Below are positions 1 to 7,661 of a stretch of DNA of 45,586 nucleotides, piece by piece. The DNA is taken from NCBI GenBank assembly GCA_015232405.1, contig JADFZS010000031.1:1-45586 (forward strand), in the 5' to 3' direction. The stretch is from Magnetococcales bacterium (lineage in GTDB: Bacteria > Pseudomonadota > Magnetococcia > Magnetococcales > JADFYX01). Below the pieces are notes generated by a model. It was not told where the DNA came from. It did not search any database and saw nothing but the letters and a program-made list of their open reading frames with translations. Made by a program: the position numbers and the translations under genes. Each line of letters opens with the position of its first letter. Positions within the stretch are counted from its first letter, which is position 1.

Positions 1-1
1 C

Positions 2-289
2 TGGCAAGTGGAGCTATTTTTTAAATGGATCAAACAGCACCTCAGGATCAAATCATTTTTCGGAACGTCAGAAAATGCTGTCAAAACCCAAATCTGGATC
101 GCAATTTCGGTCTACGTGCTCGTGGCAATCATTAAAAAGCGACTGAAGATGAAAGCAAGCCTCTACACAATTCTACAGATTTTCAGTGTCACGATTTTTG
201 AAAAAGTATCATTTTTTCAAGCAGTTGAAAATCCAGAGTTGGTTGTTAACCAAAACAACCACCATAACCAGTTGAAATTATTCGATTAA
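2..289 (+). CDS. IS4-family transposase, C-terminal fragment (5' end outside window)
   Basis: The open frame runs in from the left edge; the first in-window codons read W-Q-V-E-L-F-F-K-W-I-K-Q-H-L. This is the conserved C-terminal block of IS4-type DDE transposases (the region around the catalytic glutamate), followed by K-T-Q-I-W-I-A-I and a hydrophobic helix with I-K-K-R-L. The GTG at position 8 is internal, not a start. The stop at 287-289 is followed by an A/C-rich stretch (AACCGGACACTACTG, from about 289) of the kind that ends such elements, so the right end of the insertion sequence probably lies just after it. Without the left part I cannot say whether the element is intact or assign a named IS. 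Confidence 0.8.
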   Translation, partial: WQVELFFKWIKQHLRIKSFFGTSENAVKTQIWIAISVYVLVAIIKKRLKMKASLYTILQIFSVTIFEKVSFFQAVENPELVVNQNNHHNQLKLFD

Positions 290-518
290 CAACCGGACAC
301 TACTGAGCTTGAAACTATCCCATAACGCTGTGGTTCGCTAAAATTGCAATATAGGTTGCGGTTGAAAAATTACAGTTGTAAAATGTATTGTGTGTTCAGA
401 TACTGTTTTACTCTCTATTACTCAATTAAAAGATGATCCTGACTTTTTGTCTGTTTGTATTTATTGTAAACACAAGAAGTTAAGGTTTTTTTTTAATTTC
501 TCAAGGAAGCATTAAACT
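290..518. other. Intergenic gap between IS end and comM
   Basis: AT-rich, with no convincing open frame. It should contain the outer edge of the insertion sequence on the left and the comM promoter on the right, but I see no promoter good enough to mark. A purine-rich ribosome binding site (AAGGAAG) lies about 10 bases before the comM ATG. Confidence 0.5.
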
Positions 519-2048
519 ATGTTGGCTCGTATTAACACCATTGCTCTGGAAGGGGTGGTGGGGGTTCCTGTTGAGGTTGAGGTTGATTTGAGTCGTGGTT
601 TGCCAGCCTTGAATATCGTTGGTCTTCCTGAGGCGACGGTGCGTGAGGCCAAAGACCGGGTGCGAGCTGCTATTTTAAACTCTGGTTTTAAAATCCCCTC
701 CCGGCGCATCACTATCAATCTCGCCCCTGCCCATCTACCAAAAGTTGGTTCGTCATATGATCTCCCCATGGCATTGGGTCTTTTAGTTGCTATGGGTAAA
801 CTGTCGCAGCAGGTTGTGGATAGCAGGGTGGTTATGGGGGAGCTATCTTTAGATGGTCGTTTACGTCCTATCACTGGCGCACTTCCTGCGGCCCTCTACG
901 CCAAGCGTGATGGTTTTAAAGAGTTGGTGGTCCCCAAAGAGAATGGTGTAGAGGCAGCCTTGATTGAGGAGTTGCAGGTGGTAGCTCCTGCAACATTTTT
1001 AGAGCTGATTCGCCATCTGCTAGGGGAGGAGCCTATCACACCTGTTGTGACAACCGGGCTGCAAGATTGGGTTGGTGAAGAGAACCGCCTTGTTAGGGAT
1101 ATGGCTGATGTTAAAGGTCAAGAACATGCCAAGCACTCTTTAGAGGTTGTTGCTGCTGGTGGTCATAATTTAATCATGAGTGGACCTCCGGGATCTGGCA
1201 AAACCTTGTTGGCCCGTTGTCTGCCGGGGCTGCTGCCGGATATGTCTCTTGATGAAGCGTTGGAGGTAACAGCGATCCACTCGGTGGCAGGCAAGCTACA
1301 TCCTGGTCAGCCTATTGTGGGAGTTCGACCTTTCCGCTCTCCCCACCACAACTCATCCCAAGGGGCTTTGGTTGGGGGTGGCAGCATTCCTAAACCGGGA
1401 GAGGTGAGCTTGGCCCATAGAGGGGTGCTGTTTCTTGATGAAATTCCTGAATTTGGCCGCAGTACTCTTGAGGTACTGCGGGAACCTCTGGAGGCAGGAG
1501 AGGTGAACATCTCCCGTGCTGCTCGTTCTGCCAATTTTCCTGCTGATTTTCAACTTGTGGCAGCTTTTAATCCCTGTCCATGTGGTCATTATGGTAGCCC
1601 CTACCGGGAGTGTCGATGTAGCAGGGTACGTATCGAACAATACCGGGCCAGACTCTCCGGCCCATTAATGGACCGTATTGACCTCCATGTGGAGGTTCCG
1701 CCTGTACCCCATGAGACACTAATAGAGTTACCAACTGGCGAACCCTCTGCCGACATAAAACAGCGAGTTGTCTTGGCTAGAGAACGACAATATGCCCGTA
1801 ATGGACCGGGAATATTAAACTCTACTTTGGATGGTAAAATATTGGAAAAACATGCGGTACTGGATAAAGAGAGCCAAAATCTTTTGTTAAACGCGGGAAG
1901 GAAACTCTCTTTTTCTGCTCGTACCCACAACCGATTGCGCCGTGTAGCCCGTACAATCGCCGACCTTGCCAACGCCACAAATATCGGAGTTGATCATATT
2001 TCCCAGGCTATACAATATCGGGTAGGTGGTAGCTATCATAAAGATTGA
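519..2048 (+). CDS. comM: YifB/ComM family AAA+ ATPase (Mg-chelatase-like)
   Basis: 509 residues, the normal length for the family. The N-terminal ChlI-type domain (about 1-170) opens with the typical M-L-A-R-I-N-T-I-A-L-E-G. The AAA+ ATPase core has a Walker A G-P-P-G-S-G-K-T at 222-229 and a Walker B region F-L-D-E-I near 300. A cysteine-rich N-P-C-P-C-G-H-Y-G segment typical of YifB lies near 350, and the C-terminal Mg-chelatase domain follows. In naturally transformable bacteria ComM is a hexameric helicase that drives branch migration during integration of incoming single-stranded DNA; it is widespread outside competent species. The ATG at 519 has an AAGGAAG site upstream. It stands alone and is convergent with the cytochrome operon, whose stop lies 9 bases past the end of this gene. 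Confidence 0.93.
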   Translation: MLARINTIALEGVVGVPVEVEVDLSRGLPALNIVGLPEATVREAKDRVRAAILNSGFKIPSRRITINLAPAHLPKVGSSYDLPMALGLLVAMGKLSQQVVDSRVVMGELSLDGRLRPITGALPAALYAKRDGFKELVVPKENGVEAALIEELQVVAPATFLELIRHLLGEEPITPVVTTGLQDWVGEENRLVRDMADVKGQEHAKHSLEVVAAGGHNLIMSGPPGSGKTLLARCLPGLLPDMSLDEALEVTAIHSVAGKLHPGQPIVGVRPFRSPHHNSSQGALVGGGSIPKPGEVSLAHRGVLFLDEIPEFGRSTLEVLREPLEAGEVNISRAARSANFPADFQLVAAFNPCPCGHYGSPYRECRCSRVRIEQYRARLSGPLMDRIDLHVEVPPVPHETLIELPTGEPSADIKQRVVLARERQYARNGPGILNSTLDGKILEKHAVLDKESQNLLLNAGRKLSFSARTHNRLRRVARTIADLANATNIGVDHISQAIQYRVGGSYHKD

Positions 2049-2057
2049 TGGTCTGTA

Positions 2058-2900
2058 CTACCAGGGGTCTATCTGTTTCTCTCTTTTTAAATCGCCTAAC
2101 ACTCCCTTGAGTCGCAACAGATCACCATCTAGGGCAGGTTGACCATGCCACCATTGATGGTCTGGTGATTGGTGAAATATACCTAGGCGAATGTTTTGCA
2201 GATGTTTTTTCTTCATGGCTGTTAAAAGAGAGTCGGCTTTGTTGATATCTCTCTTTCTGCCAAGTTGTTCAATTTTTTTTGCTACTTCTGCCCCTTCCCG
2301 ATATTTCATGCGTCCTATAGCAACCATCGCCTCTCCACTTTTAAACCAAGTGGCTGCAAAACGGGGAGAGTGACAGTCGTAACAAGGAGATATACGCCTC
2401 TCCATAGCTGATTCTGACTCAACAATGGTTGGCTCTATGCCTGGGTCCAGCTCTGTTTTTTTACCACCCATCGTGTGATCACCATCATGGAGATGGCAAT
2501 AGGCACAAGTTGGTGATCTGTAATTGCCATCTGCCAAAGGTTGTGACCAATCCCATTGGCGAGCCTCTATTTTGGAGATTATCCCATGTTTTGATAGTTC
2601 GTAGCTTTTAATGGCCTCTTTGTTAAAGCTGCCATGACATCTGATGCAGGTAGAGTTCTGGCGAGAGGAGGGGCTGTTACCATGTTTATTGCTGTGACAG
2701 TCATGGCATCCGACTGCTGGTTTTACATTAGCATGGCTGCTTTTGTGCCAATCTTCCACTAGCTGGGGGTGGGATACTTTATGACAGGCTACACACTGTT
2801 GCTGGGTAAACGGTCCCGGCTCTATATCGTCAGCCCATAAAGTGTTAATCATCATAGCAAACGCTATTAGTATATTTACAAAAAGTAGAGAGGGGCCCAT
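2058..2900 (-). CDS. Pentaheme c-type cytochrome, shortened relative of the adjacent octaheme HAO-like protein
   Basis: 280 residues from the ATG at 2900, which shares one base with the stop of the upstream gene (TGATG) and sits 8 bases behind AAGGAT. There is an N-terminal signal segment (about 1-23). Five CxxCH heme c sites begin near residues 36, 65, 85, 132 and 173. The order and flanks match the upstream octaheme protein: C-x-x-C-H then D-W-x-K-S-x-H-A after heme 1, P-T-C-A-Y-C-H at heme 4, C-x-D-C-H at heme 5. These correspond to octaheme sites 1, 2, 6, 7 and 8; sites 3-5 have no counterpart. By HAO precedent the catalytic heme would be within the missing part, so an electron-transfer or scaffold role is more likely than catalysis. 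Periplasmic. Last gene of the operon starting at 6307. Confidence 0.85.
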   Translation of the reverse strand: MGPSLLFVNILIAFAMMINTLWADDIEPGPFTQQQCVACHKVSHPQLVEDWHKSSHANVKPAVGCHDCHSNKHGNSPSSRQNSTCIRCHGSFNKEAIKSYELSKHGIISKIEARQWDWSQPLADGNYRSPTCAYCHLHDGDHTMGGKKTELDPGIEPTIVESESAMERRISPCYDCHSPRFAATWFKSGEAMVAIGRMKYREGAEVAKKIEQLGRKRDINKADSLLTAMKKKHLQNIRLGIFHQSPDHQWWHGQPALDGDLLRLKGVLGDLKREKQIDPW

Positions 2901-4252
2901 CAATTGTTATCCTTATTAAAACGGGTATACTCCCCCTTCAACCATATAGGGCTGGGGTCTGCTGGTGTTAAACCTGATTTGTTTTCCTGGTTGTGCAGTT
3001 TGCGTATCTCTTGGGCTCTCTTATTGATATTTTGCAAAGCCTTGTCCATCTTTTTATGGCCTTGTTTGCTCATGTCGGCTGCACCATGGGCGGCCCCTTT
3101 ATAAGCGTGGAGATTATCAAAATACCACATCTCAAAATAGTCACGTTCCAAAGGAGAAACATTGTATAGTGCAGATGCCTGGCCCTCATAGAAACCTATA
3201 CGCTCTTTGGCCCAGGATTTTTTAATCCAATCCATAGGGTAGTCAGGACGTTGTTGTGCAGATGGATAGATAAGATCATCACTCCTCAAATCTTTTAAAA
3301 CTCTCTCTGCCTTGTAGAGCTTTTCCCAAGCTTTTTGCCGCTCTTGGTCTAGCCCCTTAAGCCATGCTTGGGCTTTGTCTGTTGGGTGGCAATCGTTACA
3401 AACCGCCAGCCACCGTTTACGTTTTATGCGGTTCTCTCCTGTGGCTGGGTTTACCTCCCGGATACCAAATTTATGGATACTCTTGTCTGCTACCTGATGT
3501 TTGCCATTTCGCATATGACAGTATGCACATGTTGGAGCTTTATAGTTGCCTTTTGTCAGGGGTTTGGAAAAATCCCAGCTCTCACCTTGAGCAAGATAAA
3601 GTTTGCCGTGGGCTGAAGCAAAATAGGCTTCATCATCAGGATGGGGTGGTCCACTATGACAGGTGATGCAAGCTTCGGGACGGCGGGCCTCCGCAGCACT
3701 AAAGCGGTGACGAGTGTGGCAGGAGTCACATTTTGTCGCTACCGAGTGACACTGCAAACATGAGAGCACCTCTGCTTTGGGTTTATCGACAAAATGGGGT
3801 GCATCAACCGCCCGTTCCATAGCTAATGCATGGCTGGGAAAGCCAAAACGTCGTTCATCCAAAAAGCTGTTATGTTGGCTTTTGTGACAGCTGCCACAGG
3901 TGGTTGGAGTGGGGAAAATCAATGTTTGGTGGTCACTGCCGTGGCAGCTATCGCAACCAACAGGACCGCCTTTTTTTGGTGTGGCGTGTCTGCTTTTTTG
4001 CCAATCTTTTACAATGCCGGGGGTTGTGCCTGTGTGGCACTCGATACATTCAATGTTGGTGAAGTTTCCTTCTACCAGCTTTTTTTGTGGGGTGTGATAG
4101 TTTTCCGGGTCCCAATATTCATGCATGGGATCAGGTTGCCATTTATCTCCATAGAGGCCCACCCCTTTTTGAGGCTCTTTTGCTTGAGCAGAGGCTCCAG
4201 TGATTGTTATGAGCAGTGCTATCAGGGTAATGGTGGTGTGCCAAATCCGCAT
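2900..4252 (-). CDS. Octaheme c-type cytochrome, hydroxylamine-oxidoreductase-like
   Basis: 450 residues from the ATG at 4252. Longer starts up to 4405 add about 50 residues that merely read through the upstream gene and hide the signal peptide M-R-I-W-H-T-T-I-T-L...A-S-A. Eight CxxCH sites begin at about residues 69, 100, 119, 165, 175, 195, 242 and 285. All eight end in His, which argues against octaheme nitrite or tetrathionate reductases with a CxxCK heme. The P-T-C-A-Y-C-H-M site followed by a histidine, and the C-terminal helical tail with a Y-K-G-A-A-H-G segment, are HAO-family features. The family includes hydroxylamine dehydrogenase and reverse-acting forms that reduce nitrite or hydroxylamine. 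Whether the tyrosine that cross-links heme P460 is present cannot be settled without an alignment. It overlaps the NapH-like gene by 31 bases, implying coupled expression with a quinol-oxidising partner. Confidence 0.85.
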   Translation of the reverse strand: MRIWHTTITLIALLITITGASAQAKEPQKGVGLYGDKWQPDPMHEYWDPENYHTPQKKLVEGNFTNIECIECHTGTTPGIVKDWQKSRHATPKKGGPVGCDSCHGSDHQTLIFPTPTTCGSCHKSQHNSFLDERRFGFPSHALAMERAVDAPHFVDKPKAEVLSCLQCHSVATKCDSCHTRHRFSAAEARRPEACITCHSGPPHPDDEAYFASAHGKLYLAQGESWDFSKPLTKGNYKAPTCAYCHMRNGKHQVADKSIHKFGIREVNPATGENRIKRKRWLAVCNDCHPTDKAQAWLKGLDQERQKAWEKLYKAERVLKDLRSDDLIYPSAQQRPDYPMDWIKKSWAKERIGFYEGQASALYNVSPLERDYFEMWYFDNLHAYKGAAHGAADMSKQGHKKMDKALQNINKRAQEIRKLHNQENKSGLTPADPSPIWLKGEYTRFNKDNN

Positions 4253-5409
4253 AATGTTCCCAGACTTGCTACTAGTTCCCACGGCATACCAACCAAGCTG
4301 GCATAGTACCATGCACCACCCAGGGCGGTGGTTAAAAATATAAAAACAACAGCTGCCCTGATACGTACAGGTCTTTGTCCCCAGTCTGCCAAACTTCGCA
4401 GCCATTTTCGGTCTTGATGAAGTTTGGGATATAGAGTATTTCGCACATCTTTAAAAGCCAGGCTTCCTCCAGGACATTCACTGATACACCTACCGCAGCC
4501 CATGCAGTCCACCCGGTTTACCTGATTAAACTTTTTACCATCTCGCACCACAGGTATACCCATGTCACACACTTTTTCGCACAGGCCACAATCTATACAG
4601 CTATCTTTGTTATAGCTGATACTAAAAAACCCCACCCGATTTAGCAGTCCAAAAGTAGCACCAAAAGGGCAGAGATAACGGCAATAGGCTCTATTACCAG
4701 TTAAAGGTGATAAAAACATGGAGAGAAAATAGGGTAGGACGACGATCATGGCAAAAAAACCGAGAAAACTTGCCGACCAGCTATTAAGGGGGTTCATCAC
4801 TGCATATCCTGCACCTAGATACAGAACAAAAAACAGCCATTTACTATGGCGTAGTCTCCAGGCCCAATCACCACGCAATGTTTTGTGGCGAAAGGGAAAT
4901 CCAACTGTCTCTCTTATGGCAACACAGGGACAGTTCCAGCCGCAAATTACCCTTCTGCCGAACAGTAGCACCACAAGCAAAACAAGAAAAAATGTCAATG
5001 TACCCGGCGTATGCAAAGAGGGAAACAGGGGCTGGGTTCCCAAAAACCCGATATACGGTTCCACAAAAGGAAAAAGCCAAGGTATCAACCACCAGAGTAC
5101 AGCAACAAATGCTGTAAGAAAGATTAATCGTTTTTTTGTGTAGGGGTTTTTTTCTGCTTTGATACGCCATAAGCCAAAGGCGATGATAATTACATATTCC
5201 GTGTAGCGGTTGAGCCAAATCGGGCTGTCAAATTTAAACAGCCAACTTTCATTCAACCAGCCAAGAAAGGCCCAGCCAAAGGCAGCTAACGATAACAATT
5301 GAACCCATAGAGGATAGCGCGCACCCAGAGAGCGCTGTTTTGTCGGAGGACTATCTTTAGTCAACCATATTTTTCTTCTATTTTCTGTTTTGGTAATGGT
5401 AGAAGGCAT
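4222..5409 (-). CDS. NapH-like membrane 4Fe-4S protein (putative quinol dehydrogenase)
   Basis: 395 residues. A cytoplasmic N-terminus is followed by several membrane helices (from about residue 28). It carries the C-G-W-N-C-P-C-V and R-Y-L-C-P-F-G motifs of the NapH/CcoG/NosR group, and two [4Fe-4S] sites, C-I-D-C-G-L-C-E-K-V-C and C-M-G-C-G-R-C-I-S-E-C-P. A last membrane helix lies at the C-terminus. Proteins of this group take electrons from menaquinol or ubiquinol and pass them to periplasmic cytochromes. Here the likely acceptors are the octaheme and pentaheme cytochromes encoded directly downstream. NrfH/NapC-type tetraheme partners, which serve this role for many HAO-like enzymes, are absent. 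The ATG at 5409 has AGGAG 10 bases upstream inside the tiny frame at 5412-5468. Confidence 0.85.
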   Translation of the reverse strand: MPSTITKTENRRKIWLTKDSPPTKQRSLGARYPLWVQLLSLAAFGWAFLGWLNESWLFKFDSPIWLNRYTEYVIIIAFGLWRIKAEKNPYTKKRLIFLTAFVAVLWWLIPWLFPFVEPYIGFLGTQPLFPSLHTPGTLTFFLVLLVVLLFGRRVICGWNCPCVAIRETVGFPFRHKTLRGDWAWRLRHSKWLFFVLYLGAGYAVMNPLNSWSASFLGFFAMIVVLPYFLSMFLSPLTGNRAYCRYLCPFGATFGLLNRVGFFSISYNKDSCIDCGLCEKVCDMGIPVVRDGKKFNQVNRVDCMGCGRCISECPGGSLAFKDVRNTLYPKLHQDRKWLRSLADWGQRPVRIRAAVVFIFLTTALGGAWYYASLVGMPWELVASLGTLCGFGTPPLP

Positions 5410-5411
5410 TG

Positions 5412-5468
5412 TTACTTAGCTCCTGCCCCAAGTGGCATACACAACATGAATAGTATGTTATCTGCCAT
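5412..5468 (-). CDS. Possible 18-residue leader peptide
   Basis: The frame reads MADNILFMLCMPLGAGAK. It is preceded by a strong GGAGGTGG site lying in the end of the desaturase gene, starts two bases after the desaturase stop, and ends two bases before the NapH-like ATG. The Shine-Dalgarno of the next gene is inside it. It may be a coupling leader that keeps ribosomes moving between the two genes, or a chance frame. No homology is claimed. Confidence 0.3.
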   Translation of the reverse strand: MADNILFMLCMPLGAGAK

Positions 5469-5470
5469 TA

Positions 5471-6307
5471 TTACCACCTCCTGTTGATGGTATACTCTCC
5501 AAGGTGTTGGATAAATGGTAGCTTGAGCAGACCGGGAATGGTGCTTACCAGTTTAGGGTCTCGTAGCTCTTTGATACCGATCTCCATATTCTCATGACCT
5601 TCAATTGGCTGTGCTACATATGTTCCCATGAGGCGGTCCCACCACGGGAGATTGAAACCAAAATTGGAGTTGGCCATTGGGGCATGAACCGAATGGTGAA
5701 CCCTGTGCATATCAGGTGTGACCACAAACATGCGCAGAACCCGGTCAATGTTTACAGGTATATGGATATTGCCATGGTTGAACATTGCCATGGCGTTGAG
5801 GAGTACCTCAAAAATCAAAACTGCCACCCCAGACGGTCCAAGGGCTAACACGACCCCCAGCTTGATAGCCATGGAGAGGATAATTTCAATTGGGTGAAAT
5901 CTGGCTCCTGTTGTAACATCATACTCCATATCTGCATGGTGTACTCTGTGTAGTCGCCAAAGGGTGGGTACAGAGTGAAACATGACATGTTGGGAATAGA
6001 TGGCAAAATCCAGCAGAACCACCCCAATTATAATCCCCAAAATGGGTGGTAGCTCAATATTGTTGAGCAGACCCCAGTTTTTAGCTTCACCAACAAGTGC
6101 CAAACCAACGGCAGCAGTAGGAAATATCAGGCGTAGCAGAATAGTGTTTAATACCACAACGCCCAAGTTTGCGCTCCAACGCAGAGTTTTGGATATGATC
6201 AATGGACGACGGGGAGCGACAACCTCCCATAAAGCCACCAGAATGAAGACTCCGAAAAAAAAGCCTAGACGAATTATCTTCTCCTGTTCAATGAGTGACT
6301 GTTCCAT
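5471..6307 (-). CDS. Sterol desaturase / fatty acid hydroxylase family membrane protein
   Basis: 278 residues with several membrane helices and the histidine clusters that bind the di-iron centre: H-V-M-F-H, H-R-V-H-H-A-D and H-R-V-H-H-S-V-H. These are the signature of the fatty acid hydroxylase superfamily, oxygen-dependent membrane enzymes acting on lipids or isoprenoids. The substrate cannot be told from sequence. The ATG at 6307 has AGGA 8 bases upstream. It is the first gene of a minus-strand operon with the NapH-like protein and two multiheme cytochromes. It is divergent from an ArsR-rhodanese gene, and an inverted repeat (6338-6359) lies 30 bases upstream of its start, so sulfide- or redox-responsive repression is a reasonable inference. 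Confidence 0.88.
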   Translation of the reverse strand: MEQSLIEQEKIIRLGFFFGVFILVALWEVVAPRRPLIISKTLRWSANLGVVVLNTILLRLIFPTAAVGLALVGEAKNWGLLNNIELPPILGIIIGVVLLDFAIYSQHVMFHSVPTLWRLHRVHHADMEYDVTTGARFHPIEIILSMAIKLGVVLALGPSGVAVLIFEVLLNAMAMFNHGNIHIPVNIDRVLRMFVVTPDMHRVHHSVHAPMANSNFGFNLPWWDRLMGTYVAQPIEGHENMEIGIKELRDPKLVSTIPGLLKLPFIQHLGEYTINRRW

Positions 6308-6337
6308 AGTCCACTGTCCTATAGTATCAATTTATAA

Positions 6338-6359
6338 TATTCAATTAAAACCTTGAATA
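6338..6359. promoter_or_regulatory. Inverted repeat operator, copy 1 (desaturase side)
   Basis: TATTCAA (6338-6344), 8-base spacer, TTGAATA (6353-6359): perfect 7-base arms. An identical arm-spacer-arm arrangement recurs 91 bases away at 6429-6450. Both lie in the divergent region between the desaturase operon and the ArsR-type gene, the usual position for binding sites of such a repressor. That the ArsR protein binds here is an inference. Confidence 0.7.
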
Positions 6360-6428
6360 CACGAAAATAGCTAAAAAGTCAATCATATATTAGAATTATT
6401 GGTTAAATAGGTGAGTGTGTGATATGTT

Positions 6429-6450
6429 TATTCAAACACTTTATTGAATA
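6429..6450. promoter_or_regulatory. Inverted repeat operator, copy 2 (repressor side)
   Basis: TATTCAA (6429-6435), 8-base spacer, TTGAATA (6444-6450), identical in arms and spacing to 6338-6359. It ends 10 bases before the ATG of the ArsR-rhodanese gene, so a bound protein would block transcription or initiation of its own gene, consistent with autorepression. Confidence 0.7.
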
Positions 6451-6460
6451 CAGGTGGGTT

Positions 6461-7135
6461 ATGATCTCAGAAAAAGCTGTAAAGCCCCAAATATTTGCCC
6501 AGCTATCACGTATTGGCAAAGCTGTGGCTAATGGTAATCGTCTTGAATTGCTGGAGTTTTTAGCACAGTCTGAACGTAGTGTGGAGTCCCTGGCTAAAGT
6601 AGCCAATATCACTATAGCCAACACTTCACAACATCTGCAAACACTGCGTCAATGTGGGCTTGTTACGGCCCGCAAAGATGGGCAGAAGGTCTACTACAGG
6701 CTATCAGACAGACGTGTTGTGGCCCTGTTGAGCATAATGCGTGAGTTGGCAGAGGATCATTTAGCAGATTTGGAAAAATTGATATCCATATACCTGACCA
6801 GCAGGGACGGTATGGACCCTGTTCCTGCCCAAGAGCTACTGAGATGGGCCAGAGAGGGCAGTGTTACGGTGTTGGATGTACGACCAGTGGAGGAGTATAG
6901 TGCCGGACACCTCCCTGGAGCTGTCAATATACCCCTCAAAGAGCTTGAGGCCAACCTTTCTCTACTACCACCTAGTCAAGAGATAGTTGCCTACTGTCGT
7001 GGACCATATTGTGTTTTAGCATTTGAAGCTGTTGCCAGACTCCGGGCAAAAGGATACCGGGCGAGGCGACTAGAAGACGGTCTCCCAGAGTGGCAGCTTG
7101 CCGGACTACCCACCGAAAGGGGTGTTGTTGCATAA
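6461..7135 (+). CDS. ArsR-family repressor fused to a rhodanese domain
   Basis: 224 residues from the ATG at 6461 (AGGTGG just upstream); a GTG at 6419 would translate the operator and is not preferred. The N-terminal winged-helix domain (about 1-95) has the ArsR recognition region N-T-S-Q-H-L-Q-T-L-R-Q-C-G-L-V. The C-terminal rhodanese domain (about 115-220) contains V-L-D-V-R-P, G-H-L-P-G-A-V-N-I-P and the active-site loop C-R-G-P-Y-C. The nucleophilic cysteine is present, so the domain could carry a persulfide. ArsR-rhodanese fusions are a known family linked to sulfur or metalloid sensing. Cysteines are limited to Q-C-G-L in the helix-turn-helix and the two in the rhodanese loop. Probable controller of the divergent desaturase-cytochrome operon. 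Confidence 0.9.
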   Translation: MISEKAVKPQIFAQLSRIGKAVANGNRLELLEFLAQSERSVESLAKVANITIANTSQHLQTLRQCGLVTARKDGQKVYYRLSDRRVVALLSIMRELAEDHLADLEKLISIYLTSRDGMDPVPAQELLRWAREGSVTVLDVRPVEEYSAGHLPGAVNIPLKELEANLSLLPPSQEIVAYCRGPYCVLAFEAVARLRAKGYRARRLEDGLPEWQLAGLPTERGVVA

Positions 7136-7661
7136 TTAGCAAAACAATGTGGTGGGATTGAGCTGATAAAAAGAGATGTATGATAGGGATGTGTGTCACG
7201 AGTGCCAACAAACAGATCTTGCCCATGGTATTGGAGTAGCAAATGCCATGGCTCACACCATACCATTTATGTTTATACTTAAATGGAAATTCATGATAGA
7301 GCTGTCTTCACAACCCAAGCAGACTTCATAAATATTGTTTAGTGACAATGAACACAATATATAGGAGTCTCTTATCTATTATATATAAATTGTGGTAAAA
7401 AATAATATAAATTTAAATATTGATGATTGTTAATTTTTTAAACTAGTCATGTATTAAAGCACAATTTAAGGGTAATAATCTGGTCTAGATTTTTAGCGGT
7501 TTTTGGCTAAAAATATGCGCTAGTTGCTCAACTACTATTATATTTTATTAGATTTCCAAAGTTTTATCAGGCTGTATGGTTTTTGCAATTTATCCCCGTT
7601 ATTGCAGGAAATATACACTACAGATTTATTTCCGAAAAAAACTACTTTTCAGGTCATTGTA
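7136..7661. other. Long AT-rich intergenic region upstream of the cobalamin genes
   Basis: 526 bases without a convincing gene. An upstream in-frame extension of cbiB (from 7524) adds 46 residues with no family similarity. I looked for a cobalamin riboswitch and did not find a recognisable B12 box. A hairpin with 9-base arms, ATTTTTAGC (7489-7497) and GCTAAAAAT (7506-7514), is present; its role is unknown. The region probably holds the cbiB promoter. Confidence 0.5.

Noticed and set aside
4253..4405. N-terminal extension of the octaheme cytochrome
   Set aside because: It reads in another frame of the NapH-like gene and would place the signal peptide 50 residues inside the protein.
7136..7661. 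Possible cobalamin riboswitch upstream of the cobalamin genes
   Set aside because: No recognisable B12 box or conserved core was found; only an AT-rich hairpin is present.
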